A DNA stretch of 64,000 nucleotides from Mytilus californianus (taxonomy: Eukaryota; Mollusca; Bivalvia; Mytilida; Mytilidae), in contig NW_026262659.1 of NCBI RefSeq assembly GCF_021869535.1, positions 11,958,321 through 12,022,320 on the forward strand, given 5' to 3'. This document shows, piece after piece, positions 9,987 to 24,765 of the stretch. Position 1 is the stretch's first letter; every line of letters begins with the position of its first letter. A program made the translations under genes and the position numbers. A model generated the notes under the pieces. The model saw only the letters and a list, made by a program, of their open reading frames with translations, was not told the origin of the DNA and searched no databases.

Positions 9987-11732
9987 TGTAAAGTGTTTTT
10001 TTTACAGATTTAGTGAAATATTTGTGATGGACTACAGATTTTATGTACATAGCTCTTCACATTTCACATACATCAAACAGGCCATTTAACCAGGGACATA
10101 AATACAAATATTCTGCACATTTTTTCTGTGATAATCTACTTTTCTCTAGATTCCGAGTTCACAAATGGTTAATTAAATTTGATTTAAGCATAGAAACACA
10201 AATATCAGGAACATAAAAAGCTGTCAGATAGAAAGTCAGCATGGCTCTTAGGCATAAAATGGAAACTGCTTTAAAATGCTTATTTTAGCCGTATAATGCC
10301 AAAATGCTTATTTTAACAGAATTTCTGTCAAACAAAGATGTAAATCCTTTACTTTTATTGAGTTTGACAAATCGAAACCAGCAAACCATTCAGGAAAGTT
10401 GCCAAAGTACAGAATCTACATTTACGGAATTCATCTCTTAGGCCCGAGAACACAGTTATTTCGTAGTGCATTTCTTTTAGACAGTAAATTCAAATTAAAA
10501 AAATCGCACCTGCTCTATCTCAAAAAGATTTTTACAGTGTAGTGTACTACTATTGATACAAATAATATCAAAATTATAGAAACTTCTACCAGCTCTAACT
10601 CAAAATATTGACAATTCTGTGTTAAGGGGGGCTAAAATTCAGTTTGACAGCTTCAGACATTCTAATTTTTGACCTTTTTTAACTGGACCAAATCACTACT
10701 TAACATAAAGATTCAGCACCCAAATTTTTTTAACATGTAATTTCATCCCCTTACTTAATATTTCATGCATAAAATATCAAGAAATAAATTGGGAAAGTGT
10801 ATCAAAAAAAAATGCAAGTTATACACTGTTCACACTAGGGACTATATTTGTAGACAACGAAAACCAAAGGACGATAACTGTGTCCTTGGACCTAATAGGA
10901 TAGAAAGACTTGACCAATTTTAATAAAACTTTGCATGACCTAAGCTTAGGCAATTATAAGATAGTTGGCCAAGTTTCATGGCCATAGGATATATATTATA
11001 GAAACTAGGGCCATTTTAATATTGAAATTTGGATGTTTATTTTTGACGTTTAAATCCAATATTTTCAACTGTCAAGATTTTGGCCTAAAAAATTTAAATA
11101 TTGCAAAAATTTGCTTTTTAAATACTCTTGAATTTAATATAATAAGTATTTAAAGCAACGGAACACTCATTTGATTTATCAGATTTATTTCAGTTATTCA
11201 AAAGTCAAATTTATATGAGCCTGTGCCTGAAAATAGAGATTTTCGAATTAAGGGAAGCCTTACATAAACATGCATTTTTTTCAACCAATTTGAAGTTTTT
11301 GAAGTTTTTTAACCATACATTATTCTTCCATATATATTAAATGTACTTTAAATGTAAAGAAAAGTTACAAAAAGCATACCACATGAGTATAAAATGGTCT
11401 TAGGCCATGTAAGACTGAGAATTATTTAGAGTCGATTTAGGCCGTAGCCCATATTTACATATAAAAATGCACACAGAGGCTATAAGAAATTGAAATTTGT
11501 TACTTTTTGCTCATTTCTATGCTAAGATGTCATGATACAAGAAGTCTAATTGCAAAAGGACTCTTGAATTCAACTTTTTTTTGCAGACAGTATGGTTTGA
11601 TGACCAGTTTTTCACTTTTCAATGGAAAACTTGCATGTAGTTTTAGTCTCATTTGGCATATATTTGAACCACTTACTATCCTAAAGAAGAAAATTATGGT
11701 AGCATATGAAATGAATAGGGTGTACTGATCAT
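9987..11732. repeat. Unit 7, long (1,746 bp)
   Basis: Standard unit. Module at 10441-10892. Confidence 0.95.
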
Positions 11733-13468
11733 TGTAAAGTGTTTTTTTTTACAGATTTAGTGAAATATTTGTGATGGACTACAGATTTTATGTACATAGC
11801 TCTTCACATTTCACATACATCAAACAGGCCATTTAACCAGGGACATAAATACAAATATTCTGCACATTTTTTCTGTGATAATCTACTTTTCTCTAGATTC
11901 CGAGTTCACAAATGGTTAATTAAATTTGATTTAAGCATAGAAACACAAATATCAGGAACATAAAAAGCTGTCAGATAGAAAGTCAGCATGGCTCTTAGGC
12001 ATAAAATGGAAACTGCTTTAAAATGCTTATTTTAGCCGTATAATGCCAAAATGCTTATTTTAACAGAATTTCTGTCAAACAAAGATGTAAATCCTTTACT
12101 TTTATTGAGTTTGACAAATCGAAACCAGCAAACCATTCAGGAAAGTTGCCAAAGTACAGAATCTACATTTACGGAATTCATCTCTTAGGCCCGAGAACAC
12201 AGTTATTTCGTAGTGCATTTCTTTTAGACAGTAAATTCAAATTAAAAAAATCGCACCTGCTCTATCTCAAAAAGATTTTTACAGTGTAGTGTACTACTAT
12301 TGATACAAATAATATCAAAATTATAGAAACTTCTACCAGCTCTAACTCAAAATATTGACAATTCTGTGTTAAGGGGGGCTAAAATTCAGTTTGACAGCTT
12401 CAGACATTCTAATTTTTGACCTTTTTTAACTGGACCAAATCACTACTTAACATAAAGATTCAGCACCCAAATTTTTTTAACATGTAATTTCATCCCCTTA
12501 CTTAATATTTCATGCATAAAATATCAAGAAATAAATTGGGAAAGTGTATCAAAAAAAAATGCAAGTTATACACTGTTCACACTAGGGACTATATTTGTAG
12601 ACAACGAAAACCAAAGGACGATAACTGTGTCCTTGGACCTAATAGGATAGAAAGACTTGACCAATTTTAATAAAACTTTGCATGACCTAAGCTTAGGCAA
12701 TTATAAGATAGTTGGCCAAGTTTCATGGCCATAGGATATATATTATAGAAACTAGGGCCATTTTAATATTGAAATTTGGATGTTTATTTTTGACGTTTAA
12801 ATCCAATATTTTCAACTGTCAAGATTTTGGCCTAAAAAATTTAAATATTGCAAAAATTTGCTTTTTAAATACTCTTGAATTTAATATAATAAGTATTTAA
12901 AGCAACGGAACACTCATTTGATTTATCAGATTTATTTCAGTTATTCAAAAGTCAAATTTATATGAGCCTGTGCCTGAAAATAGAGATTTTCGAATTAAGG
13001 GAAGCCTTACATAAACATGCATTTTTTTCAACCAATTTGAAGTTTTTGAAGTTTTTTAACCATACATTATTCTTCCATATATATTAAATGTACTTTAAAT
13101 GTAAAGAAAAGTTACAAAAAGCATACCACATGAGTATAAAATGGTCTTAGGCCATGTAAGACTGAGAATTATTTAGGCCGTAGCCCATATTTACATATAA
13201 AAATGCACACAGAGGCTATAAGAAATTGAAATTTGTTACTTTTTGCTCATTTCTATGCTAAGATGTCATGATACAAGAAGTCTAATTGCAAAAGGACTCT
13301 TGAATTCAACTTTTTTTTGCAGACAGTATGGTTTGATGACCAGTTTTTCACTTTTCAATGGAAAACTTGCATGTAGTTTTAGTCTCATTTGGCATATATT
13401 TGAACCACTTACTATCCTAAAGAAGAAAATTATGGTAGCATATGAAATGAATAGGGTGTACTGATCAT
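11733..13468. repeat. Unit 8, long with 11-bp deletion and T9 run (1,736 bp)
   Basis: The T run near 11742-11750 is nine instead of eight. Module at 12188-12639; 11-bp deletion at 13171-13176. Confidence 0.95.
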
Positions 13469-15203
13469 TGTAAAGTGTTTTTTTTACAGATTTAGTGAAA
13501 TATTTGTGATGGACTACAGATTTTATGTACATAGCTCTTCACATTTCACATACATCAAACAGGCCATTTAACCAGGGACATAAATACAAATATTCTGCAC
13601 ATTTTTTCTGTGATAATCTACTTTTCTCTAGATTCCGAGTTCACAAATGGTTAATTAAATTTGATTTAAGCATAGAAACACAAATATCAGGAACATAAAA
13701 AGCTGTCAGATAGAAAGTCAGCATGGCTCTTAGGCATAAAATGGAAACTGCTTTAAAATGCTTATTTTAGCCGTATAATGCCAAAATGCTTATTTTAACA
13801 GAATTTCTGTCAAACAAAGATGTAAATCCTTTACTTTTATTGAGTTTGACAAATCGAAACCAGCAAACCATTCAGGAAAGTTGCCAAAGTACAGAATCTA
13901 CATTTACGGAATTCATCTCTAAGGCCCGAGAACACAGTTATTTCGTAGTGCATTTCTTTTAGACAGTAAATTCAAATTAAAAAAATCGCACCTGCTCTAT
14001 CTCAAAAAGATTTTTACAGTGTAGTGTACTACTATTGATACAAATAATATCAAAATTATAGAAACTTCTACCAGCTCTAACTCAAAATATTGACAATTCT
14101 GTGTTAAGGGGGGCTAAAATTCAGTTTGACAGCTTCAGACATTCTAATTTTTGACCTTTTTTAACTGGACCAAATCACTACTTAACATAAAGATTCAGCA
14201 CCCAAATTTTTTTAACATGTAATTTCATCCCCTTACTTAATATTTCATGCATAAAATATCAAGAAATAAATTGGGAAAGTGTATCAAAAAAAAATGCAAG
14301 TTATACACTGTTCACACTAGGGACTATATTTGTAGACAACGAAAACCAAAGGACGATAACTGTGTCCTTGGACCTAATAGGATAGAAAGACTTGACCAAT
14401 TTTAATAAAACTTTGCATGACCTAAGCTTAGGCAATTATAAGATAGTTGGCCAAGTTTCATGGCCATAGGATATATATTATAGAAACTAGGGCCATTTTA
14501 ATATTGAAATTTGGATGTTTATTTTTGACGTTTAAATCCAATATTTTCAACTGTCAAGATTTTGGCCTAAAAAATTTAAATATTGCAAAAATTTGCTTTT
14601 TAAATACTCTTGAATTTAATATAATAAGTATTTAAAGCAACGGAACACTCATTTGATTTATCAGATTTATTTCAGTTATTCAAAAGTCAAATTTATATGA
14701 GCCTGTGCCTGAAAATAGAGATTTTCGAATTAAGGGAAGCCTTACATAAACATGCATTTTTTTCAACCAATTTGAAGTTTTTGAAGTTTTTTAACCATAC
14801 ATTATTCTTCCATATATATTAAATGTACTTTAAATGTAAAGAAAAGTTACAAAAAGCATACCACATGAGTATAAAATGGTCTTAGGCCATGTAAGACTGA
14901 GAATTATTTAGGCCGTAGCCCATATTTACATATAAAAATGCACACAGAGGCTATAAGAAATTGAAATTTGTTACTTTTTGCTCATTTCTATGCTAAGATG
15001 TCATGATACAAGAAGTCTAATTGCAAAAGGACTCTTGAATTCAACTTTTTTTTGCAGACAGTATGGTTTGATGACCAGTTTTTCACTTTTCAATGGAAAA
15101 CTTGCATGTAGTTTTAGTCTCATTTGGCATATATTTGAACCACTTACTATCCTAAAGAAGAAAATTATGGTAGCATATGAAATGAATAGGGTGTACTGAT
15201 CAT
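13469..15203. repeat. Unit 9, long with 11-bp deletion (1,735 bp)
   Basis: Module at 13923-14374. A for T at 13921 changes the left flanking TA to AA, a variant shared only with unit 29. 11-bp deletion at 14906-14911, the last one in the window. Confidence 0.95.
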
Positions 15204-16492
15204 TGTAAAGTGTTTTTTTTACAGATTTAGTGAAATATTTGTGATGGACTACAGATTTTATGTACATAGCTCTTCACATTTCACATACATCAAACAGGCC
15301 ATTTAACCAGGGACATAAATACAAATATTCTGCACATTTTTTCTGTGATAATCTACTTTTCTCTAGATTCCGAGTTCACAAATGGTTAATTAAATTTGAT
15401 TTAAGCATAGAAACACAAATATCAGGAACATAAAAAGCTGTCAGATAGAAAGTCAGCATGGCTCTTAGGCATAAAATGGAAACTGCTTTAAAATGCTTAT
15501 TTTAGCCGTATAATGCCAAAATGCTTATTTTAACAGAATTTCTGTCAAACAAAGATGTAAATCCTTTACTTTTATTGAGTTTGACAAATCGAAACCAGCA
15601 AACCATTCAGGAAAGTTGCCAAAGTACAGAATCTACATTTACGGAATTCATCTAATAGGATAGAAAGACTTGACCAATTTTAATAAAACTTTGCATGACC
15701 TAAGCTTAGGCAATTATAAGATAGTTGGCCAAGTTTCATGGCCATAGGATATATATTATAGAAACTAGGGCCATTTTAATATTGAAATTTGGATGTTTAT
15801 TTTTGACGTTTAAATCCAATATTTTCAACTGTCAAGATTTTGGCCTAAAAAATTTAAATATTGCAAAAATTTGCTTTTTAAATACTCTTGAATTTAATAT
15901 AATAAGTATTTAAAGCAACGGAACACTCATTTGATTTATCAGATTTATTTCAGTTATTCAAAAGTCAAATTTATATGAGCCTGTGCCTGAAAATAGAGAT
16001 TTTCGAATTAAGGGAAGCCTTACATAAACATGCATTTTTTTCAACCAATTTGAAGTTTTTGAAGTTTTTTAACCATACATTATTCTTCCATATATATTAA
16101 ATGTACTTTAAATGTAAAGAAAAGTTACAAAAAGCATACCACATGAGTATAAAATGGTCTTAGGCCATGTAAGACTGAGAATTATTTAGAGTCGATTTAG
16201 GCCGTAGCCCATATTTACATATAAAAATGCACACAGAGGCTATAAGAAATTGAAATTTGTTACTTTTTGCTCATTTCTATGCTAAGATGTCATGATACAA
16301 GAAGTCTAATTGCAAAAGGACTCTTGAATTCAACTTTTTTTTGCAGACAGTATGGTTTGATGACCAGTTTTTCACTTTTCAATGGAAAACTTGCATGTAG
16401 TTTTAGTCTCATTTGGCATATATTTGAACCACTTACTATCCTAAAGAAGAAAATTATGGTAGCATATGAAATGAATAGGGTGTACTGATCAT
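15204..16492. repeat. Unit 10, short type A (1,289 bp)
   Basis: Module missing; junction CATCT|AATAGG at 15653/15654. The 11-bp segment is intact. There is no counterpart in copy 2 of the duplicated block. Confidence 0.95.
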
Positions 16493-18238
16493 TGTAAAGT
16501 GTTTTTTTTACAGATTTAGTGAAATATTTGTGATGGACTACAGATTTTATGTACATAGCTCTTCACATTTCACATACATCAAACAGGCCATTTAACCAGG
16601 GACATAAATACAAATATTCTGCACATTTTTTCTGTGATAATCTACTTTTCTCTAGATTCCGAGTTCACAAATGGTTAATTAAATTTGATTTAAGCATAGA
16701 AACACAAATATCAGGAACATAAAAAGCTGTCAGATAGAAAGTCAGCATGGCTCTTAGGCATAAAATGGAAACTGCTTTAAAATGCTTATTTTAGCCGTAT
16801 AATGCCAAAATGCTTATTTTAACAGAATTTCTGTCAAACAAAGATGTAAATCCTTTACTTTTATTGAGTTTGACAAATCGAAACCAGCAAACCATTCAGG
16901 AAAGTTGCCAAAGTACAGAATCTACATTTACGGAATTCATCTCTTAGGCCCGAGAACACAGTTATTTCGTAGTGCATTTCTTTTAGACAGTAAATTCAAA
17001 TTAAAAAAATCGCACCTGCTCTATCTCAAAAAGATTTTTACAGTGTAGTGTACTACTATTGATACAAATAATATCAAAATTATAGAAACTTCTACCAGCT
17101 CTAACTCAAAATATTGACAATTCTGTGTTAAGGGGGGCTAAAATTCAGTTTGACAGCTTCAGACATTCTAATTTTTGACCTTTTTTAACTGGACCAAATC
17201 ACTACTTAACATAAAGATTCAGCACCCAAATTTTTTTAACATGTAATTTCATCCCCTTACTTAATATTTCATGCATAAAATATCAAGAAATAAATTGGGA
17301 AAGTGTATCAAAAAAAAATGCAAGTTATACACTGTTCACACTAGGGACTATATTTGTAGACAACGAAAACCAAAGGACGATAACTGTGTCCTTGGACCTA
17401 ATAGGATAGAAAGACTTGACCAATTTTAATAAAACTTTGCATGACCTAAGCTTAGGCAATTATAAGATAGTTGGCCAAGTTTCATGGCCATAGGATATAT
17501 ATTATAGAAACTAGGGCCATTTTAATATTGAAATTTGGATGTTTATTTTTGACGTTTAAATCCAATATTTTCAACTGTCAAGATTTTGGCCTAAAAAATT
17601 TAAATATTGCAAAAATTTGCTTTTTAAATACTCTTGAATTTAATATAATAAGTATTTAAAGCAACGGAACACTCATTTGATTTATCAGATTTATTTCAGT
17701 TATTCAAAAGTCAAATTTATATGAGCCTGTGCCTGAAAATAGAGATTTTCGAATTAAGGGAAGCCTTACATAAACATGCATTTTTTTCAACCAATTTGAA
17801 GTTTTTGAAGTTTTTTAACCATACATTATTCTTCCATATATATTAAATGTACTTTAAATGTAAAGAAAAGTTACAAAAAGCATACCACATGAGTATAAAA
17901 TGGTCTTAGGCCATGTAAGACTGAGAATTATTTAGAGTCGATTTAGGCCGTAGCCCATATTTACATATAAAAATGCACACAGAGGCTATAAGAAATTGAA
18001 ATTTGTTACTTTTTGCTCATTTCTATGCTAAGATGTCATGATACAAGAAGTCTAATTGCAAAAGGACTCTTGAATTCAACTTTTTTTTGCAGACAGTATG
18101 GTTTGATGACCAGTTTTTCACTTTTCAATGGAAAACTTGCATGTAGTTTTAGTCTCATTTGGCATATATTTGAACCACTTACTATCCTAAAGAAGAAAAT
18201 TATGGTAGCATATGAAATGAATAGGGTGTACTGATCAT
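16493..18238. repeat. Unit 11, long (1,746 bp)
   Basis: Standard unit. Module at 16947-17398. Confidence 0.95.
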
Positions 18239-19984
18239 TGTAAAGTGTTTTTTTTACAGATTTAGTGAAATATTTGTGATGGACTACAGATTTTATGTAC
18301 ATAGCTCTTCACATTTCACATACATCAAACAGGCCATTTAACCAGGGACATAAATACAAATATTCTGCACATTTTTTCTGTGATAATCTACTTTTCTCTA
18401 GATTCCGAGTTCACAAATGGTTAATTAAATTTGATTTAAGCATAGAAACACAAATATCAGGAACATAAAAAGCTGTCAGATAGAAAGTCAGCATGGCTCT
18501 TAGGCATAAAATGGAAACTGCTTTAAAATGCTTATTTTAGCCGTATAATGCCAAAATGCTTATTTTAACAGAATTTCTGTCAAACAAAGATGTAAATCCT
18601 TTACTTTTATTGAGTTTGACAAATCGAAACCAGCAAACCATTCAGGAAAGTTGCCAAAGTACAGAATCTACATTTACGGAATTCATCTCTTAGGCCCGAG
18701 AACACAGTTATTTCGTAGTGCATTTCTTTTAGACAGTAAATTCAAATTAAAAAAATCGCACCTGCTCTATCTCAAAAAGATTTTTACAGTGTAGTGTACT
18801 ACTATTGATACAAATAATATCAAAATTATAGAAACTTCTACCAGCTCTAACTCAAAATATTGACAATTCTGTGTTAAGGGGGGCTAAAATTCAGTTTGAC
18901 AGCTTCAGACATTCTAATTTTTGACCTTTTTTAACTGGACCAAATCACTACTTAACATAAAGATTCAGCACCCAAATTTTTTTAACATGTAATTTCATCC
19001 CCTTACTTAATATTTCATGCATAAAATATCAAGAAATAAATTGGGAAAGTGTATCAAAAAAAAATGCAAGTTATACACTGTTCACACTAGGGACTATATT
19101 TGTAGACAACGAAAACCAAAGGACGATAACTGTGTCCTTGGACCTAATAGGATAGAAAGACTTGACCAATTTTAATAAAACTTTGCATGACCTAAGCTTA
19201 GGCAATTATAAGATAGTTGGCCAAGTTTCATGGCCATAGGATATATATTATAGAAACTAGGGCCATTTTAATATTGAAATTTGGATGTTTATTTTTGACG
19301 TTTAAATCCAATATTTTCAACTGTCAAGATTTTGGCCTAAAAAATTTAAATATTGCAAAAATTTGCTTTTTAAATACTCTTGAATTTAATATAATAAGTA
19401 TTTAAAGCAACGGAACACTCATTTGATTTATCAGATTTATTTCAGTTATTCAAAAGTCAAATTTATATGAGCCTGTGCCTGAAAATAGAGATTTTCGAAT
19501 TAAGGGAAGCCTTACATAAACATGCATTTTTTTCAACCAATTTGAAGTTTTTGAAGTTTTTTAACCATACATTATTCTTCCATATATATTAAATGTACTT
19601 TAAATGTAAAGAAAAGTTACAAAAAGCATACCACATGAGTATAAAATGGTCTTAGGCCATGTAAGACTGAGAATTATTTAGAGTCGATTTAGGCCGTAGC
19701 CCATATTTACATATAAAAATGCACACAGAGGCTATAAGAAATTGAAATTTGTTACTTTTTGCTCATTTCTATGCTAAGATGTCATGATACAAGAAGTCTA
19801 ATTGCAAAAGGACTCTTGAATTCAACTTTTTTTTGCAGACAGTATGGTTTGATGACCAGTTTTTCACTTTTCAATGGAAAACTTGCATGTAGTTTTAGTC
19901 TCATTTGGCATATATTTGAACCACTTACTATCCTAAAGAAGAAAATTATGGTAGCATATGAAATGAATAGGGTGTACTGATCAT
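18239..19984. repeat. Unit 12, long (1,746 bp)
   Basis: Standard unit. Module at 18693-19144. Confidence 0.95.
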
Positions 19985-21273
19985 TGTAAAGTGTTTTTTT
20001 TACAGATTTAGTGAAATATTTGTGATGGACTACAGATTTTATGTACATAGCTCTTCACATTTCACATACATCAAACAGGCCATTTAACCAGGGACATAAA
20101 TACAAATATTCTGCACATTTTTTCTGTGATAATCTACTTTTCTCTAGATTCCGAGTTCACAAATGGTTAATTAAATTTGATTTAAGCATAGAAACACAAA
20201 TATCAGGAACATAAAAAGCTGTCAGATAGAAAGTCAGCATGGCTCTTAGGCATAAAATGGAAACTGCTTTAAAATGCTTATTTTAGCCGTATAATGCCAA
20301 AATGCTTATTTTAACAGAATTTCTGTCAAACAAAGATGTAAATCCTTTACTTTTATTGAGTTTGACAAATCGAAACCAGCAAACCATTCAGGAAAGTTGC
20401 CAAAGTACAGAATCTACATTTACGGAATTCATCTCTTAGGATAGAAAGACTTGACCAATTTTAATAAAACTTTGCATGACCTAAGCTTAGGCAATTATAA
20501 GATAGTTGGCCAAGTTTCATGGCCATAGGATATATATTATAGAAACTAGGGCCATTTTAATATTGAAATTTGGATGTTTATTTTTGACGTTTAAATCCAA
20601 TATTTTCAACTGTCAAGATTTTGGCCTAAAAAATTTGAATATTGCAAAAATTTGCTTTTTAAATACTCTTGAATTTAATATAATAAGTATTTAAAGCAAC
20701 GGAACACTCATTTGATTTATCAGATTTATTTCAGTTATTCAAAAGTCAAATTTATATGAGCCTGTGCCTGAAAATAGAGATTTTCGAATTAAGGGAAGCC
20801 TTACATAAACATGCATTTTTTTCAACCAATTTGAAGTTTTTGAAGTTTTTTAACCATACATTATTCTTCCATATATATTAAATGTACTTTAAATGTAAAG
20901 AAAAGTTACAAAAAGCATACCACATGAGTATAAAATGGTCTTAGGCCATGTAAGACTGAGAATTATTTAGAGTCGATTTAGGCCGTAGCCCATATTTACA
21001 TATAAAAATGCACACAGAGGCTATAAGAAATTGAAATTTGTTACTTTTTGCTCATTTCTATGCTAAGATGTCATGATACAAGAAGTCTAATTGCAAAAGG
21101 ACTCTTGAATTCAACTTTTTTTTGCAGACAGTATGGTTTGATGACCAGTTTTTCACTTTTCAATGGAAAACTTGCATGTAGTTTTAGTCTCATTTGGCAT
21201 ATATTTGAACCACTTACTATCCTAAAGAAGAAAATTATGGTAGCATATGAAATGAATAGGGTGTACTGATCAT
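19985..21273. repeat. Unit 13, short type B (1,289 bp)
   Basis: Module missing, but with a different junction: CATCTCTTAGG|ATAG, with CTTAGG at 20435-20440 where type A has AATAGG. G for A at 20637. Both features are shared only with unit 32. Confidence 0.95.
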
Positions 21274-23019
21274 TGTAAAGTGTTTTTTTTACAGATTTAG
21301 TGAAATATTTGTGATGGACTACAGATTTTATGTACATAGCTCTTCACATTTCACATACATCAAACAGGCCATTTAACCAGGGACATAAATACAAATATTC
21401 TGCACATTTTTTCTGTGATAATCTACTTTTCTCTAGATTCCGAGTTCACAAATGGTTAATTAAATTTGATTTAAGCATAGAAACACAAATATCAGGAACA
21501 TAAAAAGCTGTCAGATAGAAAGTCAGCATGGCTCTTAGGCATAAAATGGAAACTGCTTTAAAATGCTTATTTTAGCCGTATAATGCCAAAATGCTTATTT
21601 TAACAGAATTTCTGTCAAACAAAGATGTAAATCCTTTACTTTTATTGAGTTTGACAAATCGAAACCAGCAAACCATTCAGGAAAGTTGCCAAAGTACAGA
21701 ATCTACATTTACGGAATTCATCTCTTAGGCCCGAGAACACAGTTATTTCGTAGTGCATTTCTTTTAGACAGTAAATTCAAATTAAAAAAATCGCACCTGC
21801 TCTATCTCAAAAAGATTTTTACAGTGTAGTGTACTACTATTGATACAAATAATATCAAAATTATAGAAACTTCTACCAGCTCTAACTCAAAATATTGACA
21901 ATTCTGTGTTAAGGGGGGCTAAAATTCAGTTTGACAGCTTCAGACATTCTAATTTTTGACCTTTTTTAACTGGACCAAATCACTACTTAACATAAAGATT
22001 CAGCACCCAAATTTTTTTAACATGTAATTTCATCCCCTTACTTAATATTTCATGCATAAAATATCAAGAAATAAATTGGGAAAGTGTATCAAAAAAAAAT
22101 GCAAGTTATACACTGTTCACACTAGGGACTATATTTGTAGACAACGAAAACCAAAGGACGATAACTGTGTCCTTGGACCTAATAGGATAGAAAGACTTGA
22201 CCAATTTTAATAAAACTTTGCATGACCTAAGCTTAGGCAATTATAAGATAGTTGGCCAAGTTTCATGGCCATAGGATATATATTATAGAAACTAGGGCCA
22301 TTTTAATATTGAAATTTGGATGTTTATTTTTGACGTTTAAATCCAATATTTTCAACTGTCAAGATTTTGGCCTAAAAAATTTAAATATTGCAAAAATTTG
22401 CTTTTTAAATACTCTTGAATTTAATATAATAAGTATTTAAAGCAACGGAACACTCATTTGATTTATCAGATTTATTTCAGTTATTCAAAAGTCAAATTTA
22501 TATGAGCCTGTGCCTGAAAATAGAGATTTTCGAATTAAGGGAAGCCTTACATAAACATGCATTTTTTTCAACCAATTTGAAGTTTTTGAAGTTTTTTAAC
22601 CATACATTATTCTTCCATATATATTAAATGTACTTTAAATGTAAAGAAAAGTTACAAAAAGCATACCACATGAGTATAAAATGGTCTTAGGCCATGTAAG
22701 ACTGAGAATTATTTAGAGTCGATTTAGGCCGTAGCCCATATTTACATATAAAAATGCACACAGAGGCTATAAGAAATTGAAATTTGTTACTTTTTGCTCA
22801 TTTCTATGCTAAGATGTCATGATACAAGAAGTCTAATTGCAAAAGGACTCTTGAATTCAACTTTTTTTTGCAGACAGTATGGTTTGATGACCAGTTTTTC
22901 ACTTTTCAATGGAAAACTTGCATGTAGTTTTAGTCTCATTTGGCATATATTTGAACCACTTACTATCCTAAAGAAGAAAATTATGGTAGCATATGAAATG
23001 AATAGGGTGTACTGATCAT
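21274..23019. repeat. Unit 14, long (1,746 bp)
   Basis: Standard unit. Module at 21728-22179. Counterpart of unit 33. Confidence 0.95.
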
Positions 23020-24765
23020 TGTAAAGTGTTTTTTTTACAGATTTAGTGAAATATTTGTGATGGACTACAGATTTTATGTACATAGCTCTTCACATTTCAC
23101 ATACATCAAACAGGCCATTTAACCAGGGACATAAATACAAATATTCTGCACATTTTTTCTGTGATAATCTACTTTTCTCTAGATTCCGAGTTCACAAATG
23201 GTTAATTAAATTTGATTTAAGCATAGAAACACAAATATCAGGAACATAAAAAGCTGTCAGATAGAAAGTCAGCATGGCTCTTAGGCATAAAATGGAAACT
23301 GCTTTAAAATGCTTATTTTAGCCGTATAATGCCAAAATGCTTATTTTAAAAGAATTTCTGTCAAACAAAGATGTAAATCCTTTACTTTTATTGAGTTTGA
23401 CAAATCGAAACCAGCAAACCATTCAGGAAAGTTGCCAAAGTACAGAATCTACATTTACGGAATTCATCTCTTAGGCCCGAGAACACAGTTATTTCGTAGT
23501 GCATTTCTTTTAGACAGTAAATTCAAATTAAAAAAATCGCACCTGCTCTATCTCAAAAAGATTTTTACAGTGTAGTGTACTACTATTGATACAAATAATA
23601 TCAAAATTATAGAAACTTCTACCAGCTCTAACTCAAAATATTGACAATTCTGTGTTAAGGGGGGCTAAAATTCAGTTTGACAGCTTCAGACATTCTAATT
23701 TTTGACCTTTTTTAACTGGACCAAATCACTACTTAACATAAAGATTCAGCACCCAAATTTTTTTAACATGTAATTTCATCCCCTTACTTAATATTTCATG
23801 CATAAAATATCAAGAAATAAATTGGGAAAGTGTATCAAAAAAAAATGCAAGTTATACACTGTTCACACTAGGGACTATATTTGTAGACAACGAAAACCAA
23901 AGGACGATAACTGTGTCCTTGGACCTAATAGGATAGAAAGACTTGACCAATTTTAATAAAACTTTGCATGACCTAAGCTTAGGCAATTATAAGATAGTTG
24001 GCCAAGTTTCATGGCCATAGGATATATATTATAGAAACTAGGGCCATTTTAATATTGAAATTTGGATGTTTATTTTTGACGTTTAAATCCAATATTTTCA
24101 ACTGTCAAGATTTTGGCCTAAAAAATTTAAATATTGCAAAAATTTGCTTTTTAAATACTCTTGAATTTAATATAATAAGTATTTAAAGCAACGGAACACT
24201 CATTTGATTTATCAGATTTATTTCAGTTATTCAAAAGTCAAATTTATATGAGCCTGTGCCTGAAAATAGAGATTTTCGAATTAAGGGAAGCCTTACATAA
24301 ACATGCATTTTTTTCAACCAATTTGAAGTTTTTGAAGTTTTTTAACCATACATTATTCTTCCATATATATTAAATGTACTTTAAATGTAAAGAAAAGTTA
24401 CAAAAAGCATACCACATGAGTATAAAATGGTCTTAGGCCATGTAAGACTGAGAATTATTTAGAGTCGATTTAGGCCGTAGCCCATATTTACATATAAAAA
24501 TGCACACAGAGGCTATAAGAAATTGAAATTTGTTACTTTTTGCTCATTTCTATGCTAAGATGTCATGATACAAGAAGTCTAATTGCAAAAGGACTCTTGA
24601 ATTCAACTTTTTTTTGCAGACAGTATGGTTTGATGACCAGTTTTTCACTTTTCAATGGAAAACTTGCATGTAGTTTTAGTCTCATTTGGCATATATTTGA
24701 ACCACTTACTATCCTAAAGAAGAAAATAATGGTAGCATATGAAATGAATAGGGTGTACTGATCAT
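23020..24765. repeat. Unit 15, long (1,746 bp)
   Basis: Module at 23474-23925. A for C at 23350 is private; A for T at 24728 is shared only with unit 34 (56532). Confidence 0.95.
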
